This document shows, in pieces, positions 8,071-16,965 of a stretch of 41,477 nucleotides of DNA. The stretch is from assembly GCA_022770665.1 (NCBI GenBank), contig JALEHL010000046.1, positions 1 through 41,477 of the forward strand, written 5' to 3'. The stretch comes from Bacillota bacterium. Lineage in GTDB: Bacteria; Bacillota; Clostridia; Peptostreptococcales; Anaerovoracaceae. Position 1 is the first letter of the stretch; each line of letters starts with the position of its first letter. The position numbers and the translations under genes were made by a program. The notes beneath the pieces were generated by a model. That model saw nothing but the letters and a program-made list of their open reading frames with translations, made no database searches and was not told the DNA's origin.

Positions 8071-8715
8071 ATGAGCATGACTTTGAATAAAGACAGGAAA
8101 TCATATATTCACTTTATCCGGCACGGAATCACCGAGGGAAATACCCGCAGGTGGTACTATGGCTGGACAGATCTTCCTCTGCTTCCGGAGGGAATCGAGA
8201 ATCTAAAAAAACTGCGGGATGCAGGGACCTATCCTCCCCTTTCCGACGCAGACTGCTACACTTCCGGCATGCTTCGGGCCGAACAGACACTGCAGACCAT
8301 TTACGGCGATGTTCCCCACCGCATGCTGCCGCTGATGAAAGAAATGAACTTCGGGAGCTGTGAGTGCAAAACCTTCGACGATCTGAAGGAAATGCCTTTT
8401 TTCAACGACTGGATCAGCGATAAATCCGGAACCATCGCCTATCCGGACGGGGATTCTGTAGCAACCTTCGGGGCCAGAATCCAGCAGGGCCTGGCCGAGC
8501 TCCGCGGTTTGCACCAGATGAAAGAGCTGTCGCACCGGCACAGCGGCAAAGATGCCGTTTCCATCATAGTCTGTCACGGCGGTTCCATCGCCGCCTCGAT
8601 GGAAATTCTGTTTCCCGGCGGACGCGACAACTTCTGGGAATGGATCCCCGATCCGGGACACGGCTATACCGTTTATTTTAAGGAAAGCGAACCTGTAAGG
8701 TACGAATCATTTTAG
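8071..8715 (+). CDS. cobC: Histidine phosphatase, probable alpha-ribazole phosphatase
   Basis: Phosphoglycerate-mutase-fold phosphatase of 214 residues. FIRHGITEGN near residue 15 carries the catalytic RHG histidine, and VCHGGS near residue 168 the second histidine. A conserved Glu follows in MKEMNFG, the family's FGxxEG region. Its place directly after cobS and the CobU paralogue makes alpha-ribazole-5'-phosphate the likely substrate, though the family also includes general phosphatases. AAAGGA lies nine bases before the ATG. The TAG stop is part of the ribosome binding site of the next gene. Confidence 0.8.
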   Translation: MSMTLNKDRKSYIHFIRHGITEGNTRRWYYGWTDLPLLPEGIENLKKLRDAGTYPPLSDADCYTSGMLRAEQTLQTIYGDVPHRMLPLMKEMNFGSCECKTFDDLKEMPFFNDWISDKSGTIAYPDGDSVATFGARIQQGLAELRGLHQMKELSHRHSGKDAVSIIVCHGGSIAASMEILFPGGRDNFWEWIPDPGHGYTVYFKESEPVRYESF

Positions 8716-8724
8716 GAGGTTTTT

Positions 8725-9927
8725 ATGCAGGAGGCGATGATGAAGACTGACACCGAACGAAGCATTCCATTGGATCGGTTCCTGTCAGACCTGGAACCTT
8801 TCATAAATCTCGATACACCCACCGCGGATCTGGCTGCCTGCCGGAATGCAGCGGTGTTTCTTGCTGCCCGGCTGGAAAAAGCCGGGCTTTTTGTTACCCG
8901 GCATTCCTGCGGTGCAGACGGGCGGCCTATGGTAACTGCAGTGAGTCCTTCGGCAGAGTCGCATGATTCCTATGACTTTCTGCTGGTAGGGCATTTCGAT
9001 ACCGTCTTTCCTGCGGGAACTGCATCCCGGCGTCCTTTCCGTCTGGACGCTGCGGAAAGCCGCGTGTACGGGCCGGGAACCGTAGACATGAAAGCCGGTG
9101 TGCTGCTGATGATCTATCTGGCGGAATACCTGAGAGCTGCACATCCGGAGATCCGCCTCTGCCTTCTGCTGGACAGTGATGAAGAAACCGGATCCGCCGC
9201 GTCTGCGCCGTTTCTTGAACAATACGGCAGAAAATCCCGCTGCGCCTTTGTCTTCGAAGGTGCCCGGAAAGCAGGCCAGTTCGTCAGTCAGCGAAAAGGC
9301 TGCCGTAAATATGAGATCAAAATCACCGGCGTGGCCTCCCATGCGGGAACCGCGCCGCGCCAGGGAGCCAGCGCCATCGTGGAGATGGCACGCTGGATCA
9401 CCGCACTGGACCAGCTGAAGCGTTATGATCGCGGAACCTCCGTCAACATCGGCCTGGTTGAGGGCGGAACTGCCCTGAACGTGGTTCCGGACCGATGCAC
9501 GGCAAAAGTGGAAGTTCGCTACACCGATGAGAAGGAAATTCTCCGAATCGAGCGTTCCATCACCCGCTTGTCACAGAAGCCGTCTGTAGAAAACACCCAG
9601 GCTCACGTCACCTGCCTCTCCGATATGCCGCCCCTGCGTCTTTCACCTGCAACACAGCTTCTGATGGACCAGATGACAGCCTATGGACGAGAACAACAAA
9701 GCGACATGGAAGTCGGCCTCCTTGACCCGATCGACTTCGTCAGTGCCGGCGGGTTATCCGATGCCAACCGCCTGGCTGCCTGCGGTATCCCTGTCATAGA
9801 CGGCTGCGGCCCCGGCGGCGGCTTTCCTCACAGCGAAAAGGAATTTTTCTCCCTGGATTCCCTGCAGAAGCGCTACCGGCTCCTGACCGGACTGCTGCCG
9901 TATCTGTATGAGCAGATGGATTACTGA
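8725..9927 (+). CDS. M20-family metallopeptidase (carboxypeptidase G2-like)
   Basis: Zinc-dependent amidohydrolase of 400 residues, likely cytoplasmic as no signal peptide is seen. The metal-site residues are in place: GHFDTVF (H90, D92), VDMKAG (D121), DSDEETGS (E153/E154), FEGAR, and PHSEKEF near the C terminus. The dimerisation domain with [10 protein letters not shown] sits between the two halves of the catalytic domain. AGGAGG precedes the ATG at 8725; a second AGGAGG precedes in-frame ATGs at 8737 and 8740, so a start four or five codons later is possible. It is nine bases after the cobC-like gene and probably the last gene of the cobalamin operon, with no known role there. Confidence 0.87.
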   Translation: MQEAMMKTDTERSIPLDRFLSDLEPFINLDTPTADLAACRNAAVFLAARLEKAGLFVTRHSCGADGRPMVTAVSPSAESHDSYDFLLVGHFDTVFPAGTASRRPFRLDAAESRVYGPGTVDMKAGVLLMIYLAEYLRAAHPEIRLCLLLDSDEETGSAASAPFLEQYGRKSRCAFVFEGARKAGQFVSQRKGCRKYEIKITGVASHAGTAPRQGASAIVEMARWITALDQLKRYDRGTSVNIGLVEGGTALNVVPDRCTAKVEVRYTDEKEILRIERSITRLSQKPSVENTQAHVTCLSDMPPLRLSPATQLLMDQMTAYGREQQSDMEVGLLDPIDFVSAGGLSDANRLAACGIPVIDGCGPGGGFPHSEKEFFSLDSLQKRYRLLTGLLPYLYEQMDY

Positions 9928-12560
9928 ATCTCTTTCACTTCGTATCCGGCTTCTTCCACAGCCGTTTTCAGCATCGCATCGGTTACGCTTTCCGCGCATT
10001 CCACAGTGGCAGTTCCCGCCTCCAAGTCAACAGAAGCTGTGACGCCTTCGATGCCGTTCAGGGCCTTGTCCACATGGGCCTGACAGTGCTTGCACATCAT
10101 ACCTTCAATTTTAATGATTTTTTTCATTTTCTTTCCTCCTGTTTCCGGCGGCAGTTTCGCCGTCTGTTTTTCTTCGGATTTCTCCGCAAAATCAATCTTC
10201 TCCATCGGCTTCTTTTTTGCCCGGCGTTTCCATACTTCATCGGTACTGCTGGTTTCCGGATGAAAAAGATTCAGCCGCAGTGCATTGGCACAGACGCAGA
10301 CGCTGGACAGGCTCATGGCTGCTGCCCCGAACATCGGATTCAGGAGCGGTCCGCCGAAGAGATACCACAGACCCGCCGCCAGCGGAATGCCGATAACATT
10401 GTAGATGAAAGCCCAGAACAGATTCTGGTGAATGTTCCGAATGGTCTGCCGCGAGATCCTGATCCCGCGCACTACATCCATCAGGCTGGATTTCATCAGC
10501 ACCACATCCGCCGCTTCCAATGCCACGTCGGCACCTGCCCCAATTGCAATCCCTACATCTGCCCGGGTCAGCGCCGGCGCGTCGTTTATCCCGTCACCTA
10601 CCATAGCTGTGCTGCCGCGCTGAGAAAGTCTGCGGATTACAGCTTCTTTATCCTGCGGCAATACATCAGAGAGTACGCCATCTACTCCGATCTGTGCCGC
10701 GATGGCTGCCGCGGTTCTCCGGTTATCCCCGGTCAGCATGATGACCTCGATGCCCATCTGCTGCAGCTGGCCGATGGCTGCGGCACTGTCCTCTTTTACC
10801 ACGTCAGCTGCCGCAATGATGCCCAGGAATCTGTCCTCCTGGGCGAAGTACAGCGGTGTTTTCCCTGCTTCCGCCAGGTCTTCGCCCTGACGGCGATCCT
10901 CCTCGGTGAGAAGGCCCTTCTCTGTCATCAGCACGGCATTTCCGCCCCAGACCATCCGACCGCCAATACGGCCTTCCACTCCGGCACCCGGAAGGGCGCG
11001 AAAGTCAGTCGTCCCGCTGCATTCTATGGCATGTTCTGCGGCATACTCCAGCACCGCTTTTGCCAGCGGATGCTCGCTGCCAGTTTCCAAAGCAGCCGCT
11101 GCGGAAAGCAGTTCCTCCTCCATCACACCCTCTGCCGGTAAAATGTCCGTCACATGGGGCTTACCTTCTGTGATGGTTCCCGTCTTATCCAGCACCACAG
11201 TCCGGACTCTGCCTGCCGCCTCCAGAGAGGCCGCCGTCTTGAACAGGATTCCGTTTCGGGCACCTAGTCCATTTCCCACCATGACGGCAACAGGTGTCGC
11301 CAGCCCCAGGGCGCACGGACAGCTGATGACCAGCACACTGATGGCACGGGCCAGGGCAAAACCGAAGGTCTGCCCCGTCATGAGCCAGCCTGCACCGGTG
11401 AAAAGTGCGATGAGGATTACCACCGGAACGAATACCCCCGATACACGGTCCGCCACCTTGGCGATGGGTGCTTTGGTGGCTGCGGCATCCTCCACCATCT
11501 GAATAATCTGCTGTATGGTGGTGTCAGCACCCACCCGGGTCGCCCGGCACTTCAAAAAGCCGCTGGTATTCATCGTTCCGCTGCTGACGGTGCTTCCGGC
11601 TTCCTTATCCACCGGAATACTCTCACCGGTCAGAGCCGATTCATCCACCGCACTCTGTCCCTCTTCCACAATACCATCCACTGGAATGCTTTCCCCCGGA
11701 CGGACCGCGAAAAGATCCCCGGTCTGTACGTCCTCCACCGGAACCGTCATCTCTGCACCGTCCCGGATCAGGACCGCCGTCTTCGGCGCCAGATCCATCA
11801 GAGCGCGGATGGCATCGGTAGTCTTGCCTTTGCTCCGGGCCTCCAGCGTCTTTCCCACTGTAATCAGGGTCAGGATCATGGCTGCCGACTCGAAATAAAA
11901 TTCATTCATATATGCACGAGCAGCATCGATGCTGTCTTCTGCCGCAAGACACATGGAAAACAGAGCCCAGACGCTGTAGGCAAAGGCCGCACCGGCTCCC
12001 ATGGCCACCAGAGTATCCATGTTCGGCGCCCGGTGCAGGATGCCTTTCAGCCCGCTGATGAAGAACTTTTTATTCACAATCATCACGGCCAGAGTCAGCA
12101 GCAGCTGATAAAGTCCGTTTACCATGGGATTATGCAGTGCCATCGGAACCGGCCAGCCCCACATGTGATGCCCCATGCTCACATACATCAATGGCACCAG
12201 CAGGCAGAGGCTGAGAATCAGCCGCCGGATCAAAACCGGCGTTTCGTGATCCTCCAGCACCTCCGCACCAGGACTCTGACTCACACCGGACCCCTGGCCG
12301 GAAGAAGAACTCCGGGCGGAAATATTTTGCGAAGTATGTTCCGGTTCCGCACCGTAGCCTGCGTCAGAGACTGCCTTACAGATGGCCGACGTCAGATCCC
12401 GGGCCGCTTCGCCCTGGATACCCTCTTCATATTCTACACCCATACTGTTTGTCAGCAGGCTCACTGCCACCGACCGGACGCCGGGCACACCGGCCACGGC
12501 TTTTTCCACCCGGCTGCTGCAGGCTGCACAGCTCATGCCGGTCACTTTGAATCGTTCCAT
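9921..12560 (-). CDS. copA: Copper-exporting P1B ATPase with a fused C-terminal CopZ domain
   Basis: ATP-driven Cu(I) efflux pump, 879 residues. The N-terminal heavy-metal domain has GMSCAAC at residues 8-14. After a low-complexity linker come the membrane segments, the TGES phosphatase loop, the CPC motif ([10 protein letters not shown]), the phosphorylation site DKTGT, HPLA, and [10 protein letters not shown]. After the last membrane segments a charged linker of about 50 residues leads to a second heavy-metal domain (GMMCKHC, residues 812-879), the size of a free CopZ chaperone. A strong internal ribosome binding site precedes that domain. CsoR is encoded just upstream. The stop overlaps that of the convergent M20 gene. 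Confidence 0.95.
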   Translation of the reverse strand: MERFKVTGMSCAACSSRVEKAVAGVPGVRSVAVSLLTNSMGVEYEEGIQGEAARDLTSAICKAVSDAGYGAEPEHTSQNISARSSSSGQGSGVSQSPGAEVLEDHETPVLIRRLILSLCLLVPLMYVSMGHHMWGWPVPMALHNPMVNGLYQLLLTLAVMIVNKKFFISGLKGILHRAPNMDTLVAMGAGAAFAYSVWALFSMCLAAEDSIDAARAYMNEFYFESAAMILTLITVGKTLEARSKGKTTDAIRALMDLAPKTAVLIRDGAEMTVPVEDVQTGDLFAVRPGESIPVDGIVEEGQSAVDESALTGESIPVDKEAGSTVSSGTMNTSGFLKCRATRVGADTTIQQIIQMVEDAAATKAPIAKVADRVSGVFVPVVILIALFTGAGWLMTGQTFGFALARAISVLVISCPCALGLATPVAVMVGNGLGARNGILFKTAASLEAAGRVRTVVLDKTGTITEGKPHVTDILPAEGVMEEELLSAAAALETGSEHPLAKAVLEYAAEHAIECSGTTDFRALPGAGVEGRIGGRMVWGGNAVLMTEKGLLTEEDRRQGEDLAEAGKTPLYFAQEDRFLGIIAAADVVKEDSAAAIGQLQQMGIEVIMLTGDNRRTAAAIAAQIGVDGVLSDVLPQDKEAVIRRLSQRGSTAMVGDGINDAPALTRADVGIAIGAGADVALEAADVVLMKSSLMDVVRGIRISRQTIRNIHQNLFWAFIYNVIGIPLAAGLWYLFGGPLLNPMFGAAAMSLSSVCVCANALRLNLFHPETSSTDEVWKRRAKKKPMEKIDFAEKSEEKQTAKLPPETGGKKMKKIIKIEGMMCKHCQAHVDKALNGIEGVTASVDLEAGTATVECAESVTDAMLKTAVEEAGYEVKEIQ
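10125..10140 (-). promoter_or_regulatory. Internal ribosome binding site and in-frame CopZ start within copA
   Basis: On the minus strand AGGAGG (10140-10135) is followed by seven bases and an in-frame ATG (10127-10125). Translation from it would give a free 68-residue CopZ-like chaperone (10127 to 9921) with the GMMCKHC copper site. The binding site lies within the codons for E-T-G-G-K-K, at the end of the linker. That a free chaperone is made is inferred from the sequence. Confidence 0.55.
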
Positions 12561-12573
12561 ATTTCTCCCCCTG

Positions 12574-12849
12574 TTATCCCCTTGCCATTTTTTCCATCAG
12601 CTGCAGTGCTTCTTCCACCTTCTCCGTCCGCTTTGCTTCCGTGCCGCTTTCAATGGCCTCGCTGACGCAGCAGCGGATGTGGGCTTCGAGGATCTGCTGG
12701 TTGGCGCTTTTCAGCAGTGCCTGGGCCGCCAGCAGCTGGGTGGAAATGTCCACGCAGTACTGATCATCCTCAATCATTTTCAACACCGCATCCAGCTGGC
12801 CGCGGGCAATCTTAATCTTATGGGATACGCTTTTTTTCTCTGCCTTCAT
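12574..12849 (-). CDS. csoR: CsoR-type copper-sensing repressor
   Basis: Small all-helical repressor (91 residues) that leaves DNA when it binds Cu(I). The ligand pattern is present: a Cys in QYCVDI near residue 37, then a His and a Cys four residues apart in AHIRCC. The start at 12849 (MKAEKK) is chosen because GGAGG lies nine bases upstream; an in-frame start 13 codons earlier lacks a site and would add an Arg-rich tail. It precedes copA by 13 bases, and its own promoter holds a matching operator. The H-x3-C pair favours copper over formaldehyde-sensing FrmR relatives. Confidence 0.9.
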   Translation of the reverse strand: MKAEKKSVSHKIKIARGQLDAVLKMIEDDQYCVDISTQLLAAQALLKSANQQILEAHIRCCVSEAIESGTEAKRTEKVEEALQLMEKMARG

Positions 12850-12895
12850 ATTAGTTTTCCTCCGGAATCGACGGATATTCATTTTCAACGGTTTC

Positions 12896-12924
12896 TATAT
12901 ACCCTACCCCTGTGGGGTATGAAA
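12896..12924 (-). promoter_or_regulatory. csoR-copA promoter with CsoR operator in its spacer
   Basis: On the minus strand a -35 TTTCAT (12924-12919) and a -10 TATATA (12901-12896) are separated by 17 bases. The spacer and its edge hold a dyad, TACCCC-TGT-GGGGTA (12905-12919), which matches the GC-rich CsoR operator style. A bound repressor would block polymerase directly. Confidence 0.8.
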
Positions 12925-12933
12925 CATTTATTT

Positions 12934-12960
12934 TAAAAATCCGGTCTCAATTGACCGGAT
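12934..12960 (-). terminator. Intrinsic terminator after the DUF4143 ATPase
   Basis: A perfect 8-base stem, ATCCGGTC/GACCGGAT, with a six-base loop is followed on the minus strand by TTTTT. It ends transcription of the ATPase just before the csoR promoter. Confidence 0.85.
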
Positions 12961-12964
12961 TATT

Positions 12965-14283
12965 TTAAAGCGCCCTCAATAAGAATGCCATATACAGCGG
13001 GAGTGTCAGAATCTGCTCTGATCTTCCCACATTATAGTCTCCCAGCTTGATTGCACTGTTTACATGGTATTTTTCGGGATGATGGAGAATTGTTTTCGTA
13101 CTTTTTGTATTTCCGGTTGCTGCTTTCACTTCGACGAGCGTACATTCCCCCTTGTAACGTATCACAAAATCCACTTCCAGACCGCTGTCCTTGTGGAAAT
13201 AGTACAACTTACGTCCCATCTTTGCGAAAATATCTGCGATCAGGTTTTCAAAAATTGCGCCCTTGTACCCATACAGCTTGCCCTGCAGAATGTCATATTG
13301 TGTGCCATCCTCCAGCATACTGACGAACAGCCCGCAATCCCGCATATAGACCTTGAATATATCTTCCTCAGCATTTCCGTCTAAAGGAAGCTCCGTAATC
13401 GAAAGATTGTAGCATCGGGAGATAATTCCCGCATCTTCGATCCATCGTATGCTTCCTGCATATTTAGAGGCGGTCGAGCCCTTTTTTATCACAGAATATT
13501 GAAATTTCTTATTTTCTTTGCTGAGTTGTCTCGGGATGGACTGGAAACATTCTTTAATGCGGGCTTTGTCCTTTTTCTCTGCGTATTTCACCATATCATC
13601 CGCATAGGAGCGAACAATATCTCTCTGAATCTGCAGTACTTCATCCATTCGTTTCGTGTCCACAAAAGTTTGTACGGCGTCCGGCATACCGCCTACCACC
13701 GTATACTGCAGAAGCAGCTGCTTCATGCGATTGTGCAGCGCTTCAGGCACCGGTGTTTCCATTTCCAGATGGTTTTTCAGCATCTCGATGATTGGTGATC
13801 CAATCCCATTTGCCCAAAGGAATTCTTCAAAATCCAGCGGATACATATCAATCACTGTTTCCGATCCTACCGGAATAGATTTTGGTTCCTTGCCATATCC
13901 CTTCACTCCCAGCAGAGATCCGGTACCGATGACATCATACCGTCCATCCATTCGAAAAAACTTCAAAGCTGTTCTTGCATCAGGGCAATCCTGAATTTCA
14001 TCCAATATCAGTACTGTTTCACCAGCCTCAAATACGGCTTCACTTCCCAGCAGTGCAGACAGCATCATCACGATATTGTCGATCTCCAACGAACCGGCAA
14101 ATACAGAAGCATAGTCTGGATTCTCGAAGAAATTCAAATACACAACATGTTTATAATTTTTTTTGCAAAATCCAAAACCGAGAAGGTCTTTCCACACTGA
14201 CGGCAGCCTTTAATAATCAGCGGCTTGTGGTTTACGGTATTCTTCCATTCGGTCAGACTTTGCTCGATTTTTCTTTTCAGCAT
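12965..14283 (-). pseudogene. AAA ATPase with DUF4143 domain, frameshifted in an A8 run
   Basis: The full gene would encode about 440 residues from the ATG at 14283 (site AAGGAG). The first 42 codons give MLKRKIEQSL and the Walker A loop GCRQCGKT. At a run of eight A (T8 on the plus strand, 14157-14164) the frame is lost. One more A would restore FAKKNYKHVVYLNFFE, the expected family sequence. The remaining open frame has Walker B (VLILDEIQD), the DUF4143 segment QYTVVGGMPDAVQTF and a nuclease-like EVDFVIR...LVEVKA near the C terminus, but no P-loop. It could be a true mutation, a phase-variable switch, polymerase slippage or a sequencing error. The role of this widespread family is uncertain. 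Confidence 0.8.
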
Positions 14284-14315
14284 GGCAGTATCCTCTCCTT
14301 ACTCTGTCTGACTAT

Positions 14316-14344
14316 AGTATATTCAGAAACCTAAACTTTTTCAA
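14316..14344 (-). promoter_or_regulatory. Promoter of the DUF4143 ATPase
   Basis: A -35 TTGAAA (14344-14339) and -10 TATACT (14321-14316) lie 17 bases apart on the minus strand, about 30 bases before the start codon. The -35 lies within the first copy of the 22-base repeat. Confidence 0.65.
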
Positions 14345-14387
14345 GCGACTTTTTGAATGATGTGCAAACTTTTTTAAACGACTTTTT
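14333..14387. repeat. Pair of 22-base direct repeats over the ATPase promoter
   Basis: Copy one (14333-14354) and copy two (14366-14387) share AAACTTTTT-AA-CGACTTTTT and differ at two positions; the period is 33 bases. A partial third copy (AACTTTTCC) starts at 14400. Copy one covers the -35 box, so the pair may be an operator. Confidence 0.65.
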
Positions 14388-14407
14388 CTGAAAAGATGCA
14401 ACTTTTC

Positions 14408-15511
14408 CTACTTCAACGTATAACTTTCATTCAGCATCGCCGCCCCGTACAGGAACAGCACATCCTGCCCGTGAAAGTCGATGAACTGATCCAGAAAATC
14501 GCTCTTCAGATAGCGCAGATCCACCAAAGTTATCCGGCTGTAAGCAGGCAGCAGAAGGGGTGCCATGGAACTGCCGAAAGAATCCCGGAACAGAATCAGC
14601 TCCCGGTCGATTCCTGCAGCCTGCGCCGACGGATTATCCACTGTGATCAGCGCACAGGCACCGCCGAGAAAAATGTCATATGGATCCTTTCCCTCCAGCT
14701 TTTCCATCTGGTACACGCCGGTTGTCTCGCCGGTTTCAAAGTTATATGCGGTGCAGTCCTCCAGACTGTCCCATATAACATACCGCAGCGGTTCTCCCGG
14801 AAGGGGCAGAGCCGCCTGGCCGTAATACACGCCGCGAAAATTCTCCGTAGCCGTCACCACATCCATCTCCTCCGGCTTCTTCAAGTCGCCTGCGATTCCC
14901 ATGGCATCGCCCAATACCGCAGTCGCATGGGTCAGCGCCTCCTGCCGCCAGTGACTGTCTGTCTTGTAGTAATCCGCAGTCTCCAGGGCTCCTGTCAGAT
15001 CCACATACTTGGCATAATCCATTTCCGAAGCGACCAGTTCAAAAAGCCGGTCATAGTCCAGCGCCGGCCAGCCGCCGTCCGCCGCCATATAATAGCCTTT
15101 ATCCGGAATCACCGAAACGAAGATCCGCCCCTCACTGTCCGATAAATACTTCTCATACACCGCCCTGAACCGGTCCGTTGCATGGATGACGGATTGTTCG
15201 GAAAGGGGATAAAGGATCTGTGCCACATAGCCGTCTTTCACATACAAATCATTGTTGTCTTTTTTTTGCAGCAGGCCGTATTCCGTTACCGCCTTCAGGC
15301 TCCGGAACGGATCCCGCAGCGGGAACTGATCCAGGCTGTAGCTTTCAAATTCCGACGCGAACTGACCGCTGAGCACCGTTTCTGCAGTGAATTCCGGGAA
15401 CTGGACCAGCTGCCGCCGCTCACTCTGACTGAACTCGGAAGGCGAATGGAACCAGCAGGCCAGGGTGACAGCGAAAAATACAGCCGCCAGCACGGTTAAT
15501 TTCTTTTTCAT
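14408..15511 (-). CDS. DHHW-family (AlgX/AlgJ-like) exported protein
   Basis: Partner of an MBOAT acyltransferase, thought in related systems to help transfer acyl groups to an extracellular polymer. The 367-residue protein has an N-terminal signal anchor (about residues 4-20) and should act outside the membrane. The motif TDSHWRQEA near residue 200 matches the D-x-H-W of AlgX/AlgJ (DHHW in the clostridial family), and FRDSFGSSM near residue 315 holds the likely catalytic Ser. Together these give the Asp-His-Ser set of SGNH-like esterases. It is the last gene of the sigma-factor unit, 13 bases after the MBOAT gene, with a GGGGG-type binding site. Confidence 0.8.
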   Translation of the reverse strand: MKKKLTVLAAVFFAVTLACWFHSPSEFSQSERRQLVQFPEFTAETVLSGQFASEFESYSLDQFPLRDPFRSLKAVTEYGLLQKKDNNDLYVKDGYVAQILYPLSEQSVIHATDRFRAVYEKYLSDSEGRIFVSVIPDKGYYMAADGGWPALDYDRLFELVASEMDYAKYVDLTGALETADYYKTDSHWRQEALTHATAVLGDAMGIAGDLKKPEEMDVVTATENFRGVYYGQAALPLPGEPLRYVIWDSLEDCTAYNFETGETTGVYQMEKLEGKDPYDIFLGGACALITVDNPSAQAAGIDRELILFRDSFGSSMAPLLLPAYSRITLVDLRYLKSDFLDQFIDFHGQDVLFLYGAAMLNESYTLK

Positions 15512-15524
15512 CGTCTCACCCCCC

Positions 15525-16964
15525 CTAGAATCGGAAATACAGGAACGGATTAAAGGATCCGTCCACCAGATAAGCAGTCACCACCAGAAGCAGGCATGCC
15601 AGGGCCGCAGGTTCTGCCCATTCCAGCACCTTCTTCCCAAAATCCGTTTTCCCGGCCCTTTCTTCTATGCAACCCACGATTTTTTTCGGCAGCGGGGTTG
15701 CACCAAAGATGGCAGCCATCAGAAGCAGTCCGTAGCTTCGCAGGTAGTACCAGGTCAGAGTGCTTCCTGCGGAAACAGAGCCCAGGCCGAACATGGACAG
15801 AAGATATTCTCCCGCCTCCTGCAGGCTGTCCGCATTGAAAATCACCATGCTGATTCCCACCAAAAGCAGGGTATATGCGTGTGCAGCGAAAGTAGGTACC
15901 TTTGCCAGAATGCCGCCCAGCCACCGCTTTTCCAGAAGCAGCAGCAGACCGTGAAACAGTCCCCAGACCACGAAGGTCCACGCTGCCCCGTGCCACAGGC
16001 CCGTCAGAGCCCAGACCACAAACAGGTTGCACACCCAGCGGCCGAAAGAGACCTGGTTTCCGCCCAGCGGAATATAGACATACTCCCGGAACCAGCCGCC
16101 CAGCGTCATGTGCCAGCGCCGCCAAAACTCCGTGATGCTGCGGGAAATATACGGATAGTTGAAGTTTTCCGGAAATGTAAAGCCCAGCATCCGTCCCAGA
16201 CCGATGGCCATGTCGCTGTATCCGGAAAAGTCGAAGTAGATCTGCAGGGAAAAGGCCAGTGCATAAATCCAGTAGAACGCCACCGACCGGTCAGCCGCAT
16301 CCAGGCCGCCGAAAATCTCCGTCAGCTGTCCCAGCTGATTGGCCAGCAGCACCTTCTTCCCCAGTCCCATGAGGAACCGGCGGGCGCCTCCGTAGAGACT
16401 TTCGGCTGTGATGATTCTGGCATGCGGATCCAGCTGCGGTTCCACATTCTTATATACTACGATAGGGCCTGCGATCAGCTGTGGAAACAGACTCACATAC
16501 ATGGCAAACCGGATCAGATTCCGCTGCGGTGCGATCTTCCCGCGCCGAAGATCGATGGTATAGCTCAGAATCTGGAAGGTATAAAAGCTGATGCCGATAG
16601 GCAGCGCAATTCCCAGAGGCTCTGCCGGAATACCGGTAACCGCAGCGAAGCTTTCCACGAAAAAGTCCGCATACTTGAACCAGCCCAGCAGCCCCAGGCT
16701 GATAACCACCGATACCAGAAACGCCAGCCGACTCTTCGGCACCAGCAGACCCAGAGCCCATGCCGACAGAATGGAAAACACCATCAGCAGCAGATACTTC
16801 GGCTCTCCGTACCCATAGAAAAACAGGCTGGCCAGCAGCAGGATGCTGTTTGTCAGCCTGCCGGCGGTCCGCCTGCCGTCTTGCTGCCTGCGGGATACTG
16901 CCAGGCTCAGCAGTATCACCACAGGAAAAAAGTAATATAAAAAAGGTACGCTTGAAAATATCAT
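15525..16964 (-). CDS. MBOAT-family O-acyltransferase (AlgI/DltB-like)
   Basis: Polytopic membrane enzyme of 479 residues that moves an acyl group across the membrane for transfer to a cell-surface polymer. The conserved core is visible: FYTFQILSYTIDL, the FSGYSDMAIGLGRMLGF segment, ITEFWRRWHMTLGGWFREY, and the catalytic His in LTGLWHGAAWTF. About eleven to twelve hydrophobic segments are present. The gene starts one base after the stop of the DUF4358 gene and ends 13 bases before the DHHW gene. That trio is common in Clostridia. The acceptor polymer cannot be told from the sequence. Confidence 0.92.
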   Translation of the reverse strand: MIFSSVPFLYYFFPVVILLSLAVSRRQQDGRRTAGRLTNSILLLASLFFYGYGEPKYLLLMVFSILSAWALGLLVPKSRLAFLVSVVISLGLLGWFKYADFFVESFAAVTGIPAEPLGIALPIGISFYTFQILSYTIDLRRGKIAPQRNLIRFAMYVSLFPQLIAGPIVVYKNVEPQLDPHARIITAESLYGGARRFLMGLGKKVLLANQLGQLTEIFGGLDAADRSVAFYWIYALAFSLQIYFDFSGYSDMAIGLGRMLGFTFPENFNYPYISRSITEFWRRWHMTLGGWFREYVYIPLGGNQVSFGRWVCNLFVVWALTGLWHGAAWTFVVWGLFHGLLLLLEKRWLGGILAKVPTFAAHAYTLLLVGISMVIFNADSLQEAGEYLLSMFGLGSVSAGSTLTWYYLRSYGLLLMAAIFGATPLPKKIVGCIEERAGKTDFGKKVLEWAEPAALACLLLVVTAYLVDGSFNPFLYFRF

Positions 16965-16965
16965 C

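Noticed and set aside
10074..11141. Long plus-strand open frame opposite copA
   Set aside because: It is the antisense of conserved P-type ATPase sequence, with low-complexity translation and no start signal.
15465..16940. Long plus-strand open frame (491 codons) opposite the MBOAT gene
   Set aside because: It is the antisense shadow of a clear MBOAT gene; the translation is rich in His, Gln and Pro with no domain and no ribosome binding site.
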